The position numbers were made by a program, and so were the translations under genes. From Sphaeramia orbicularis (Eukaryota; Chordata; Actinopteri; Kurtiformes; Apogonidae), in contig NC_043958.1 of the NCBI RefSeq assembly GCF_902148855.1, positions 11,269,369 to 11,333,368 of the forward strand: 64,000 nucleotides of DNA. Direction: 5' to 3'. Positions 1-12,356 of the stretch are shown here, in pieces. The notes under the pieces were generated by a model. The model did not search any database. It was not told the origin of the DNA and saw nothing but the letters and a program-made list of their open reading frames with translations. The first letter of the stretch is position 1. The number at the start of each line of letters is the position of its first letter.

Positions 1-2559
1 CTATAAACCTTGCTCATAGTAATGAATGCAAAGAGTGTCATCCAGAAGATCCATATGAGAAGAACGACATTTGGACTGTTTTCACTGTCATTAATATTTT
101 TTTGTTATTCAGACTGACTTAGACTTTTGATAGTAAATGGTTCAATGTGGACAATTTCAGAAGATCCAATTGCAGAAATCAAATTGCAAGTCCCTATACA
201 GGTCCAGTAGGTTCATCTGACCATGTTATGAATGCAAAGTCTGAAGAACATCTTCGTAATTTGGCTCAAACGTTCAATAATCGCTGATGTCCTGATTAGA
301 TTTTGGTGGTCCAAGGTTGTAAGTCACACGCAAGGACCACAATCTCAAATAATAGCTATAACAAATATAAAAAGGATGCTGATATTGATGATGAAGATGA
401 TGATTATGATGAGGGAAATGATTGTGAGGATGCATTTTGGGAAAGGTTCCTCTGCAGTTCTCGAGTTCAGCTGATTCTATGTGACAAGAAGGGGTGCGTT
501 TGAGATGTAGACCCCTTGTGAACCTCATTATGATGCCACAAAACCCTTTTTCGGCCTTAAGTCTGAGTATGTAAGAAAAGATGCAAGAATAGTTTAGGCA
601 TCTAACTCCGCTCATCCTGATGCCACTCCATCAGTTTGGTTGTTTCTCTTACAAACAATATTAAACATTTCTAATAACATATCATTTAGTTTTGGTTCAA
701 GCCACAATTAAGTGTTTCAAATTATATTTAGAAAGGCATCATTGTGATATTAGATGAATGTGTGACTTCTAAGCTTTAAAAATCTTAAAACAGATCAAAC
801 AAATCCCAAGCCTGCTGTGAAACCTTAATCAATATGAACCCCTGAACCTGAGAGGAAAACAGCTAAAAATGTATCTGTCAATCACAAGTTAAGTAAAAGA
901 AAGTTGTTAGTGCAGCGATCACACTTGACAGGTTGTCAAGGAGTGGAGCGTTCTTGGACAAAACATCTTAAATCTTCTGTAATAATGGGTTCACTGCTGC
1001 CACTATAGACAATTCTTTACTAAGAAACTGTCAAAAGATTTCATCTAAGTTGAGCTGCCAAGCCTGTTATTATCTGAACAAGCATGTCAATAATAGAATG
1101 AAAAACAAAGTTGTATTTCATGGTAATCAATTAACAATGACAAACGCATCACGCTTTTCAGAATGCAGCTGGGGCAGATTTCAGAAATGAGCAAGTAAAC
1201 AGCTGTGCTCATCATGATTCACTCGAGCTGTCATTAAAAGAAGGAAAATAAGAAATAGGAAATCATCTGAAAGCTTTAGTGTGTTGTGTAAGGCTGGTAC
1301 CCTAGTTTAGCTGGTGTAGTAATTGAAATGGCCTTCTCATAACTTTCTCTTCAAATTAGGGCTCTTTCATTATGTATTCCATTGAGGCGATAATCAAATT
1401 CAATTGCACTTTGAGACCCATCTGTTCCAAAATAATTGACGATTCTACCCTTCAAAAAAACAACCTCCAGAGTCTCCACCGCTCTGCACATAAATCTCCT
1501 CATCTGAATCAAATTAGCTCCACAAGTAACGTGTGTTTACGAAGCGGCTTTGTTAGAACACCCGCCACATTTCCCTTTTGATGAAGTTGGACACTGCAGC
1601 AGGATGTCGGCAGACACACAGCAGCAAATAAAAGGTAGAGAAAAATGGAATGGGTTTGGGTGTGTTTTTTTCTCCTCTTATAGTCTTATTGCTCTATTCA
1701 CTTTGGTGTTGCTTGCCATAATAAATGCTTTAAGTGAAGATATCAAATGAAGCTAAAGTGACAATTTAACACCAGTGTGCAAAGCAAAGGATGTGCAATC
1801 ATGCTTTTAGACATAAAACAGATATTGTTTCTTATAGCAGAAAAAGCATTGACCTTAACACAACGAGTTTCATCCTCTTTTTATTTATACATAACACTGC
1901 TTTCCATTATGGCATGAAATTGCAGCTGTCACTCAGTGTCTGTCTTGTTGTTTTTTGTTTCTTTTTTTTTCTATTTCCGTCTGTTTTTTATGGTTTGATC
2001 ATAAGCAGTCAAAACTGTGAGGAAAAACGATGTGACAAAGTGAGATGACGTGCCAGTGAAAGAAGAGAGCTCGTTGTGTTTGGTTAATATGGGATGGAGC
2101 CGTGTGGATATACTCATTCCACTGAGTGGGTTGCTGTTGATGGTATGGGTTATATTTTATGCCTTGTAGGAGGTAGAAATAGTTATGTGTGAGTGTGCAT
2201 GTGTGTATGACTGTAATGTGGTGACATCCTTCTTGCTCTGATAGTTCTGTACCACGGGGCTCTGAGTAACTGCACCCAGGAGAGAGCGGATTTACAGCCT
2301 CATTCAACTGTGCTGAGCTCCAGTTAAACATCATTCAAACAGCCAACTTAGCAAGGCTTTTCTCTCCTTTTCTGCCACAAACACACACACACACATGCAC
2401 TGTCTCTCGTGCATAACAACACACTGATCATCTTGCCTCGTGATGTCATGCAGCTAGATGCATGGAACATTTGCAGGAGGTACATACCCTTGCATATTTC
2501 TCTCATTTTTCCACAGGTATCCGAAATATTTTCTTTAGCACAAATGTCTGCACTTTCTG

Positions 2560-2560
<1 letters not shown>
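1..2560. other. intergenic, no gene seen
   Basis: AT-rich single-copy-looking DNA with no spliced or unspliced coding signal I can support. The longest open frames lack any recognisable protein and overlap on both strands. The stretch 1080-1260 and the stretch 1370-1580 look non-repetitive and contain several TAAT-type homeodomain cores, so conserved regulatory DNA is possible but unproven. A short CA run lies near 2383-2396. Confidence 0.5.
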
Positions 2561-3075
<515 letters not shown>

Positions 3076-3104
3076 TATCTGGTTTAGAAACATTTGGATG
3101 GGTT

Positions 3105-3200
3105 ATCCTGGCTATCAAAGGGCGAAGGTGGGGTACACCTTGGACGTGTCATTAATTCATCTCATATAGACAAACACTTGTATAGATTGTAACTAAATGG
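3105..3200 (+). repeat. dispersed repeat remnant
   Basis: The phrase around 3118-3145 (AAGGGCGAAGGTGGGGTACA and following) matches a very common fish dispersed repeat tail that I recall from many loci. The family is not assigned. Flanks to 3890 show nothing else recognisable. Confidence 0.45.
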
Positions 3201-3890
3201 ATGAGACAACATAAGATAAAAAAAACACCATCCCTTAGTGTGCTCAGTCACAGAATAGTAATGAAGTAAAAGACACAAAAAGATGAAAGTGACCCCAAAG
3301 AGACTGGATTGCAGAAAAGTGGTGTCATAATGTTGCCGACAGCGACAGCTGATGAACACATTTGAGCCCAGTTAGTGTTTGGTATTTTCAGATTATTGTT
3401 TTTATAGATTAGATGAAGTTTGGTTACAGGCATGATGAACAAGACAAACACATCTGTCATTCATACTGATACAGACACTCTACAGCCATTGCAGTAATAC
3501 TCCGGTCAAACAGGAGGCACTACATCAGAGGTCACTGCCCCTTCAAACCAGGTAAACACAGATAAGGAAGGTGGTAAAAGTACCCTGGATGGAGATAATA
3601 GCCAAGCTTTGCTAAGGCAACTTTTGTTACTGGTTTACAAAAAGACCCACTGGTATCAACCAACAACAGTCAGTCCCACTGGTGATACTCCTTTACAGTG
3701 TGTTGTATTACTGCACATGTCCACATAAGAAATGAAACTTTATTGATGTTTGCAAGGAAAGAAACTGGACTACACTCACAGAGGCTGCAAAAGGCCCAGG
3801 TAAGTGGCAGTTATTTCACACCATTATGTGATTTTTCTGTATATATATTATATTAGGTAAGTGTATGTGTAATGGTGGGGCTAGTTTTAA

Positions 3891-4413
3891 CCTATAAGGA
3901 CCCAGTGTGACTTTTGTGGCAGTTCCCAAATGACTTTTTCTCTCCATTTAACCTTTCCCAAGTGATTTATCACCATTTATTTTAATGTTATCTTCTGAAT
4001 TTAGCATTTTTTCCAGTGAAAATCAGCTATTTTCCAATGTATTATTGACTGATCATGTAGATGTTCATAAAAGCTCAGAGTAAAGTCAAAGGTTATTGTA
4101 TCAAAACAGAAAAGAAAACTGAAGAAAATGAGACTTTTTCAGTAAAATGTTTCATTAACTGAACATAAACCCAGTGTGTCCATCCACTGTCATTGATCCA
4201 ACTCCATGGGTTTTACTGGTGAATCAATGTTGCAGAAGATGACAGTGTTTCCACGTTCACTACGGAGCCTCTGAACGTCCAAATGGGTCATATGTGATGA
4301 CCATGAAAAGATGACAAACTGTATTTTACACCAATTATTGACTGAATTAGTGGATCGACACTTTAGATCAGTAGATGCTTTTGATCAAAGGTGGCTGTTT
4401 GGGTCTTTACAGG
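3891..4413. mobile_element. piggyBac-type MITE
   Basis: A 523 bp non-coding unit is bounded by TTAA on both sides (3887-3890 and 4414-4417). The ends are inverted: the left begins CCTATAAGGACCCA and the right ends TGGGTCTTTACAGG, 12 of 14 matching as inverted repeats. TTAA target duplication plus short inverted repeats without a transposase is the pattern of piggyBac-mobilised miniature elements. Confidence 0.75.
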
Positions 4414-4894
4414 TTAATGAACAATAGCTCTAGTCTGTCATGGATAAAATAATACTCCGATTATTGACTGTATGTGATGAATCAAAGGTCTGGATTTAGA
4501 CGTTTCAGTGCGTTTTGTGGTGACTGACTCAATTGTTCAGTTGTTGTAAACAGTTGTTCTGTGTGTTGTATTTCCATTGTGTGTGTCCATCTGGGTCCAG
4601 TCCAGTCTGTCTGGTTAGATGTTTAACATCCATGTTTAACTTGAAAAGGCATCAGAGATGGTATTCTGTAAAATTGAATAACACTTTTATTTGTTTTCCT
4701 GTTCTGACATCCAACAGCATAATAAGATATTATTCCTTATTTTGTGCATCACGCCCATCAGCTTCAATTTGTCTCTGTTGTGTCTCTGTCACCAGTCTGC
4801 ACAGGCAGCTGCATACTGTTATTTTTGTGTTCCAGAACACCCCTGTTTAATACTAACATAACATGAGGTTCAGTTAGCTTTGCACCCAATGTTT

Positions 4895-5870
4895 CATTTT
4901 TCATTTATGTTTATTTGGAAGGGCCAGTGTCCATTAATCAACATTTCAGCCAATGGAAATGTACAATGGAATATATAAAACATAATAAATACTACATAAA
5001 TAGAATGCACAATCATGTATGGCATACCTAAAATACAATTTATTTATTTATTTATTTATTTATTTGCACATTATAAAACATCAAGAGAAAAAAAACAACA
5101 ACATTCAAACAAGTAACATCATGTGCAGGAGAGGACAGAAGCCAAAAAAGGCTTATGTGAATATCACCCTGGAAATTAAAAATACACAGGAAAAAAAAAA
5201 GTTTAAAAAAAGAATTAAAAATACGATATGACTGAAATAATAAACTAAAGTAAAAACAACTAGAAAAGCACTCCGAGAGCACAGACCTCCACCAAGGCAG
5301 ATCAGTGGCCCCCCCACCCTACCCCCAACCCCGATTACCACCAAAATTTAATCATTTGTTCCTTGTGACAGTATCAACATTTCCTGAAATTTTCATCCAA
5401 ATCCGTCCATAACATTTTGAGTTATCTTGCACACAGACAGACAGACAAACAGACAAACCAACGCCGGCAAAAACATAACCTCCTTGGTGGAAGTAATAAA
5501 AATGCAAATCAAATTATAAATCATCAAATACAAATCAAATGACATACAGCCTTACATTTTTTCATGAATTAGGGTCCTTTTTCAGATGCTTTTTAAAAAT
5601 ATTTATAAAGAAGATGTTGATTGAAGTTCAGGTCATAGTTTATTCCAAAGATGACAATATTTTACATTCTAGACGTATATAATACATCTTATGGTGGTAG
5701 ACATGTCCTTCTGAGGCTTACTTTTTGCTTTTACTTTGGAGTATAAATTTCATAGCTTGCTTAGGTTTTGAGTTTACTTTTTACATGAGTATCCATATTT
5801 GTTGAGTAAATTATGCATTTAATTTTAACACCTCCGCATGGTTCTCAGTGATATTGTATTATACATCAGA
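4895..5870 (-). repeat. decayed antisense LINE 3' region
   Basis: The start (about 4905-4965) reads, on the minus strand, as a LINE-type 3' UTR end; 5560-5700 looks like a further part of the same kind of element. It is interrupted by a TTTA tetranucleotide run (5039-5064) and by the palindromic-ended repeat at 5286-5495. No reverse transcriptase frame survives, so the family is uncertain. Confidence 0.4.
5286..5495 (-). repeat. palindrome-ended dispersed repeat, copy 1
   Basis: The ends are inverted: CCTCCACCAAGG at the left and CCTTGGTGGAAG at the right. The interior includes an AATTTAATCATTTGTTCCTT block and a CAGACAGACAGACAAACAGA run. A second copy lies in the opposite orientation at 7571-7780. 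It is non-coding and frequent in fish genomes from memory; class not assigned. Confidence 0.7.
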
Positions 5871-7109
5871 GAGGGGAATCTCACAGTTGCACAGGCGTAA
5901 AATCCACTAGATGTAGCACTTGACATCAGAAATATTCATAAGTCATTAGGGGATTTGGAAAGGAAAGAGAAGGGAGTAAAATGAGAAAACACATCTATAC
6001 AAATAAAACTATTGTTCTGCATGTAAGCAAACAGCACAGAGGAAAAGGGGCCTGCTCAATTTGCTTATCAGTCTCTCTCATGCTACAGTTTGGGCCTTTG
6101 GAGACACAACAGCACCAGGCCACTGGGGCACGAGCAGGGAGTCGAGTAAACACATCGTACTAGAATAAGCAAGCTGTACAAAAGGCCTTCCTCCCATGAC
6201 CAAGGCCACACACAAAGACACAGCACTGCAGTTTCCATATATACACTACACTGGGAAGAACAACAAACAAGCAGCCAAATCCACTGACAAATACTGCTGT
6301 GAATATCAAATCAATATCCCGTCTTTATTTTTGAAACTGTTTTAACTCCGTCATCATGGGATTATTTGTAACTGTAATAACCCTCAGAGGATGGATCCTG
6401 GGGAGTACACAACACCTGCCCTCCCTCTGAACGCACCTGGGAGGTAGAACAACAAGAGTGGGTGGGTGAGTAGGTGGGTGGGTTGATACAGTCTGGTGGT
6501 GTAGAAGACAGAAGTAGTTTTCCTTTGCATGTATGGCCCTGCTTGTTTGCCAGCCTTATATTGCATGTGTACATACTCGCCGGTTTAGCTCCCATGTCTC
6601 CTCATACCCAAGCATTTCTGCGATTCGGTTCGAGGCCTGTCTCCTTCACCTTGAGTTGTTATGGAAACAAGAGCTGCTGGAGGAATCACATTAGCATGGG
6701 TGTTGTATGTTAGCCCCAGAGAGCGAGGCATGCTAAACAGAGCAAGTTCAGCAGGTCAAACTATAGTAGCTCTTTCTCAGCACCTTGCCAAGAAAGAGGA
6801 AGTGTGTGTGTGTCTCACCACTGAGTGGATTGCCTCCCATATAGAAGTGAAAATACAAAAGGTTTTTGCAAATTATGCACATATAAATGTACTTTTGCAC
6901 TGCTTTTTCAGTGGCATTTTCCACCCATTTGTGTCCAAATATATGATTTTTTTTTAACGTAATATTTCCCCTGCATGCATGGCGGTGAACTGTGCTTTTT
7001 GGCTACACAATCGTGTCCCCTGCTGAGTATTCACCGCTGACACTGACACAAATGTACCTCTATAAAAACTGCACTTGTAGGTCATGAATATTAAAAGTCC
7101 ACTGAGTTT
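5871..7109. other. intergenic, no gene seen
   Basis: No coding exon, RNA gene or clear mobile element was recognised. Open frames here are short, overlap on both strands and have no family resemblance. Confidence 0.4.
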
Positions 7110-7225
7110 GTTTGAGATTCAGTGACATCTAGTGGTGATGTTGCAGCTTTTGGCAACCAACTGTAAATACTCTGCTCTTTCCAGGTACGCAAGAGAACTT
7201 AGAGTGGCCAGTAGTGGGAGGGTTA
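7110..7225 (+). repeat. dispersed repeat fragment
   Basis: The block starting AGTGACATCTAGTGGTGATG at about 7120 and ending in an AGAGTGGCC motif resembles a repeat I recall from many teleost loci. Only a fragment is present and its class is unknown to me. Confidence 0.4.
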
Positions 7226-7570
7226 AATACATGATTGACAGATGTAATAATCAAACACTGATCAGAATCCGTCAATCAACTACTCCCTAATCCGTACTCT
7301 TTGTCTCAGCATCAGTTGCTTCAAAAATTGTCTTTGGCGTTCTGTAACAGCATGAGATTACATCTTTATTTATATTTAGTCTTTTGTTTTGGACAGTGAG
7401 GAGAGAGCTGCAGAAGGGAGGGGTGTATTTTCACATTCTGATACATTTTCCCCTCAATTTTGGCTCTTGTACAATTAAATAATTTCAATCTTGTTTTTTT
7501 GTTGTGGAAGGGCAGTTTACACCGATCTGGACTGATAAAATGGCCTAATTATGAATAATATCCCATTTGC

Positions 7571-7780
7571 ACCTCCGCCAAGTGTAACAGCAGAGGTTAT
7601 GTTTTCATCGGGATTTGTCTGTCTGTTTGTTTTTGTCTGTTAGCAAGATAACTCAAAAAGTTATGGATGGATTTGGATTAAATTTTCAGGAAATGTTGAT
7701 ACTGGCACAAGGAACAAGTGATTAAATTTTGGGGGTGTTGGGGGGGTGGACTGATCTGTTTTGGTGGAAGTCTGTGCTGT
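7571..7780 (+). repeat. palindrome-ended dispersed repeat, copy 2
   Basis: This is the reverse-complement relative of 5286-5495, sharing the GTTAGCAAGATAACTCAAAA block, the AGGAACAAGTGATTAAATTT block and inverted ends (CCTCCGCCAAG versus TTGGTGGAAG). A G-rich run near 7730-7748 pairs with the C-rich run of copy 1. Confidence 0.7.
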
Positions 7781-9208
7781 AGGTTCAATATATACTATAC
7801 ATACGTGTACAAGTTTCCCGTTTATTTTTATGTTTCCTTCCTCAATAATCAGCCTAGTAGCAGGACAACATGTGTTGAAAATGTAGCCTCTGACACTAAA
7901 CACACACCACCACTTGAATTGAAATGTGTCTGAGAGCATCAGTTCTTCATCAGCAAGGAGGTGCTTCCCGTATTCCCACGACCCCCAACCAAATAAATAA
8001 CCCACCCCTGCTTGACACCAGAGAGAGTCCTCGTCTCCAGATGCTCTGCTTGTCTTGAATCTACCCACAAGACCCTCCTCCTCTTCCCCTTCTTCCCCCG
8101 ACCCCTTCCATAACCACACCACAGCCCAGAGGAGTGCAACACTACCTGCATATAATCAGCACGTGTGCAAATTGTACACAGCCACAGACCACCGCATGCA
8201 CACAGCCATGATGGATGGCCTTCGCCTCTCAGTAATGAACAAAAGCATTATCCGTCACCTTCCAGCCCAGAGGAAAGAGATGCTCTTTTAAAATTGACAC
8301 CCCCTCTCCCTGGCAGCCACCTCCATCTGCAAGCTGCATGGATGTCGGCCCGGCTCAGAGCCACTCATGCAGGAAGGTGTTCCCTCCTCCTCGTGATCCT
8401 TCTGGGATGGGAGATCATCAGCACTTCCAGTTCATTTAATATTTCTCACTTCATTCATCGTTATTTAAAGTTGTTAGTGATAAATTGCACTGAGGGTGCA
8501 ATTATTTCTCAAGGCTGGGCTTTGTGCAAATAGGGAATTCTCTGTTACTGCAAATATTGATAATGTAAATGAGCATGGCAGACCAGAATTAGGACTGAGG
8601 GCTGGATACACGGTAAAATTTAGACATAAACTGATCAGAAGGAACATACTGTTGATGTATTTTTAGTAGTAAGTATGGTAGTGTGTCTGCTCTCTTGCAC
8701 TTTTGTTGATCCCACACATAAATAAGCATTTTGATTATTTCTCACCTCTGTCATTTTAATCTGCTTTCTCTTTGTGATTGCAGAAAGGATATCTTAAACA
8801 AAGAAAATGAATGCATATGGATTTAGTTTTTAAATTATCACCATCAGCCCTACAAAGAAATCTGATGCGTGATAGTTTTTTTCTCCTCTGCAGACAAAGC
8901 ATCAGCACATGGAGGATCTGGAAACAGTGAGACATAAGTCCATTCACCCACAGGCTGTGATGTGTAACTCTCCAGTTCATCATCATCCATACAAGGATAT
9001 ATGGGATGGAAGACAAGCCAACGTCAGGGGGTGGGACAGTGGAATCTCATGAAACAACAGTTTCAGAGAAAGCTGTATGATTAAAGTGAATAACATCCAA
9101 CAAATATCAGTAGGTGAGAGCTCAGACGTAGACGGATATCAAAAGTCCATACACAGTCCACATTGTCAGAGAACCAAATCCTATTTGTGAAGGGTGTGGC
9201 CTTACTAG
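7781..9208. other. intergenic, no gene seen
   Basis: Open frames of up to about 150 codons occur on both strands over 7661-8533, but they overlap each other, run into the preceding repeat and show no domain. I see no exon here. Confidence 0.45.
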
Positions 9209-9715
9209 AGCAGCACAATATATCATTTGAGCATCGTCATCGCAATGTACGTGTGCGCAATAGTCACATCACAGGTTCTGCAATCTAGGAGGCAAATGAA
9301 CTCAGTGTGTTCTCATCTAAAATTAAAGGGTATGTGACACACACTGTGCGCAATGATCCACCAATCACAGTCTTTCTTTATCAGTTTGGTGTGAATTGCT
9401 GCTAATAACACTGAAAAATGAGCAACGAACCAGAGAAAATCACCATAAACGAAGACTTGGTGCCAAAAAGAAAAGCAGCGTCAGTTATCTGGAATTATTT
9501 TGGCTAGAAGGATGATATTGAAACACGTGTTCTGTGTCGACAGTGCCTTACACCTGTTGACACAACGAGAGGAAACACAACTAATTTGTTTGACCATTTA
9601 CGTCATCACCACACAGTTGTTGTATCCTCCTGAGTATTTTTTCATATCGCAATATATATCGCAGGGTTTGAAAAAAAAAACGCAATGTCAGTTTTTTCCA
9701 ATATCGTGCAGCCTT
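9209..9715 (+). mobile_element. Ac-like hAT element, internally deleted
   Basis: The ends are imperfect inverted repeats of the GCTGCACGATAT type (GCAGCACAATATATC at left; ATATCGTGCAGCCTTA at right). It carries a BED-finger coding remnant at 9418-9630 and little else, so it lacks the RNase H-like transposase core. Possible 8 bp flanking duplication is weak (CCTTACTA versus CATTACGT). Confidence 0.65.
9418..9630 (+). pseudogene. BED zinc finger of hAT transposase, broken
   Basis: From ATG at 9418 the frame reads SVIWNYFG, then one in-frame stop, then VLCRQC, then GNTTNLFDHLRHHH, ending at TGA near 9630. The aromatic WNYF block, the CxxC pair and the HxxxH pair give the signature of a BED-type zinc finger, the DNA-binding N-terminus of hAT transposases. 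The rest of the transposase is absent. Confidence 0.75.
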
Positions 9716-11293
9716 AGGCATTACGTAGTTAGAAAAGCCTCAGTTATGATGGTGGTGGTCCATGAGTGACAGCCCACACTGGGTATTTTGGTGAAACCCA
9801 CAGTCCATGTTATATTTCGTGCAATAGCATAACAAACAAAGTCTTGACCGATTTGATTTTATGTAAATTATCATTGTTGGATGAAGACAGTGGTATTTCG
9901 TGACATAGAAAAGATTATGTTGTACTATTGTAATTGTGCTACTATTGGATTTTATAGGATACACAGGCATCTATTTGGAACACTGGGGCCTGCCATGAGT
10001 ATATGCTGATGAAATGATCATATTTTATAGAAAGAAAACAAAAACGTTTAACCAACCAATCACAGCATAATGCACAATATGTAAGAACTATACATTCTCG
10101 ATGACATCATCAACTGGCATCATATGGTTCACTATAAGTGGCAGAAGTGTCATTTGCTAATAATGTTTGCTTATTTTCTTTGACTTTGGCAGCAGATAAG
10201 TTGAGTATTTTCTTGAGTGACTAAAAAGTAGATTACTGTACAACTAAAATATTGAGCAGTACTATAGTACAGTAGAGGACAAAACAGACAGAATGGCATC
10301 AAATGATGAGTATTTTTTCTAATATTTTTGCATTTACCCCCTGGAAACAAAATAATGAGTGACTAACAAATGAATGAACAGATGAATGGAGACATCCCAC
10401 ACATACCTCAGAGATAAAAATCAGGAAAAGAAACACCAGAATTACAACAAAATCCAGTACAACAAGACAAAAAAGACAATATTTAATCTACTTACCATCT
10501 TATCATAGCTTTATAGAGTATTTTTTTCCCTTGTAGCCCTAAGGATCCATGCTTCTGTACCCACTCCTTTATCCCATCAAATAAAATGCTAAACATGGAA
10601 AAATAGATGCATATTTATAGATTTTCGTAGTTTATGTAAATCCTGAAATATGTAATCTAGGCCATAATATTACAGTTTTGCCTTTTAATTTGCTGAATTA
10701 CTCGAAATGTAAATCTTCTTCTGCAATCAGAATGAAAGTTAATAGTAGAGGCATGTGTTATGTGGTGAAATAGTAAGATTAAAGTAGTAACTGGAGCTTT
10801 TTCTGTAATTTAACATGAGATTGGTAAAAATAAATAAATAAATAAATAAACATAAATCTCTAGAAAGCTACATCTGCTGCTGCATTTATTTATTTCAGTC
10901 TGAAGAACAAACACAATCCACAGATCCATCCAGTCCATTGATCCAACAAATCACTCCATGAGAACGGAAATTTATAATCTAAACTTCACAAATTAAATAA
11001 TTAATTTGTACAGTCAGACTTAAAAGGAATAGGCTGATGCTTTATGCTTATTTTGCCTACCCTTTATACATCGTCTTCAGCTGTGACAAACAACATCTTC
11101 ACCCACCACCACTGAAAACAATACACACTGTCAGAATGCTAAAATAAATATTAAATGTTGCATACAAACTTAAGACTTAGTTCAGATATCTATGAAGAGT
11201 TATATTTATAAAAAAAAAATAAAATAAAAAAATCAGCTGTTCTAGAGATCTACTCCTCTGACAGACATACAGGATTTCATATTTGTTCTAAAT
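9716..11293. other. intergenic, no gene seen
   Basis: AT-rich DNA with no coding signal. It contains an AAATA-type tetranucleotide run at about 10826-10851 and several A-rich patches (11209-11232). Confidence 0.45.
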
Positions 11294-11544
11294 CAGTGGC
11301 TCCCAACCTTTTTTGGCTCATGACCTCATTTTAACATCACAAATTTCTGGTGACCCCAGACATTCAAAATTGAGACTTTTTTTTTTTTTGCCAAAATTAA
11401 TTTGTTTTTGATCACGTAATAGTTTGCTATACTATGTTGCAAATAAACGTTAATTTTAGACGACATTTAGTCTATATAATGTATATTATTATGGACGGAG
11501 GCAGAAAAGCCAGGTGTAGATTACTGCACAAAGTGAGAATTTTC

Positions 11545-11672
11545 CCAGGGCAGCTGTGGCTACAAATGTAGTTTACCGCCACCAGAGTGTGAATGTGAGA
11601 GTGAATGAATAATGGGTCAATAATGTAAAGCGCTTTGGGTGTCTAGAAAGGCGCTATATAAATCCAATCCAT

Positions 11673-11700
<28 letters not shown>
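11545..11700 (+). repeat. LINE 3' tail nested in hAT copy A
   Basis: It ends with a GTAAAGCGCTTTGGGTGTCT motif, a CGCTATATAAATCC motif and an (ATT)n run, the 3' terminus of a common fish LINE group. The hAT copy at 34704-35445 lacks it, giving the empty site, and ATTTTCC occurs at both borders as a probable target duplication. Confidence 0.75.
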
Positions 11701-11703
<3 letters not shown>

Positions 11704-11900
11704 ATTTTCCTTGGTCAGGATATGTAGTCAGTCCAGCTTGGATTTACAAGGCTGACAATTAATACTGAACAAACAAGAACTCAAACTATGAATTTTGAAA
11801 GAGCTGCAGCATCTGAAACTGACCACAATGAACATTTGACAGATAAACAGAACCACAGTGCTTCAGTTTCAGCTTCAGAGTTTGTCATGTCTTTTATGTA

Positions 11901-12300
11901 CAGGGGTTGGACAAAATAATGGAAACATCTTCACCTGGAGATGATAATGCCCCAATCCATACAGCTAGAATTGTTAAAGAATGGCATGAGGAACATTCTA
12001 ATGAAGTTGAGCATCTCGTATGGCCGGCACAGTCCCCAGACCTCAACATTATTGAGCATTTATGGTCAGTTTTAGAGATTCAAGTAAGACGTCAATTTCC
12101 ACCACCATCGTCTCTAAAAGAGTTGGAGGGTATTCTAACTGAAGAATGGCTTAAAATTCCTTTGGAAACAATTCACAAGTTGTATGAATCAATACCTTGG
12201 AGAATTGAGGCTGTAATTGCCGCAAAAGGCGGACCTACACCATATTAAATTATATTTTGTTGATTTTTTAAGGTGTTTCCATTATTTTGTCCAACCCCTG
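11901..12300 (+). mobile_element. Tc1/mariner deletion derivative
   Basis: A 400 bp element has inverted ends of about 28 bp (CAGGGGTTGGACAAAATAAT at left and its complement at right) and TA on both sides (11899-11900, 12301-12302). It sits inside hAT copy A. The first half of the transposase is missing and the C-terminal half is open. Confidence 0.9.
11907..12248 (+). pseudogene. C-terminal Tc1-like transposase fragment
   Basis: About 113 residues open throughout. The DDNAPIHTARIVKEW block holds the second catalytic Asp, followed by WPAQSPDLNIIEHLW with the catalytic Glu. Thirty-six residues separate that Asp and Glu, where classical Tc1 has 34 and mariner 34 with Asp. The N-terminal paired-like DNA-binding domain and the first Asp are deleted, so it cannot be an active enzyme. 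The apparent start Met lies in the inverted repeat and is not a natural start. Confidence 0.85.
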
Positions 12301-12356
12301 TATGTGTATGTGATGTTAAAATGGGGTCACGAGCCAAAAAAGGTTGGGAACCACTG

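Larger units (their letters stand above)
11294..12356 (+). mobile_element. non-autonomous hAT element, copy A
   Basis: The ends are inverted, CAGTGGCTCCCAACCTTTTT at left and GGTTGGGAACCACTG at right, the terminal sequence style of hAT-Charlie elements. Flanks show an 8 bp target duplication with two differences (TTCTAAAT at 11286-11293, TTCTAAGA at 12357-12364). A related copy lies inverted at 34704-35445. Copy A has been entered by a LINE tail (11545-11700) and a Tc1-like element (11901-12300). No hAT transposase frame remains. Confidence 0.8.

Noticed and set aside
303-503. Open frame with an acidic DDEDDDYDEG-type stretch
   Set aside because: It is a GATGAT-rich low-complexity patch with no flanking splice logic or homologous domain, and both strands are open.
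7661-8533. Overlapping open frames of 120-150 codons on both strands
   Set aside because: One begins in a dispersed repeat, the others lack any domain; moderate GC lengthens chance frames here.
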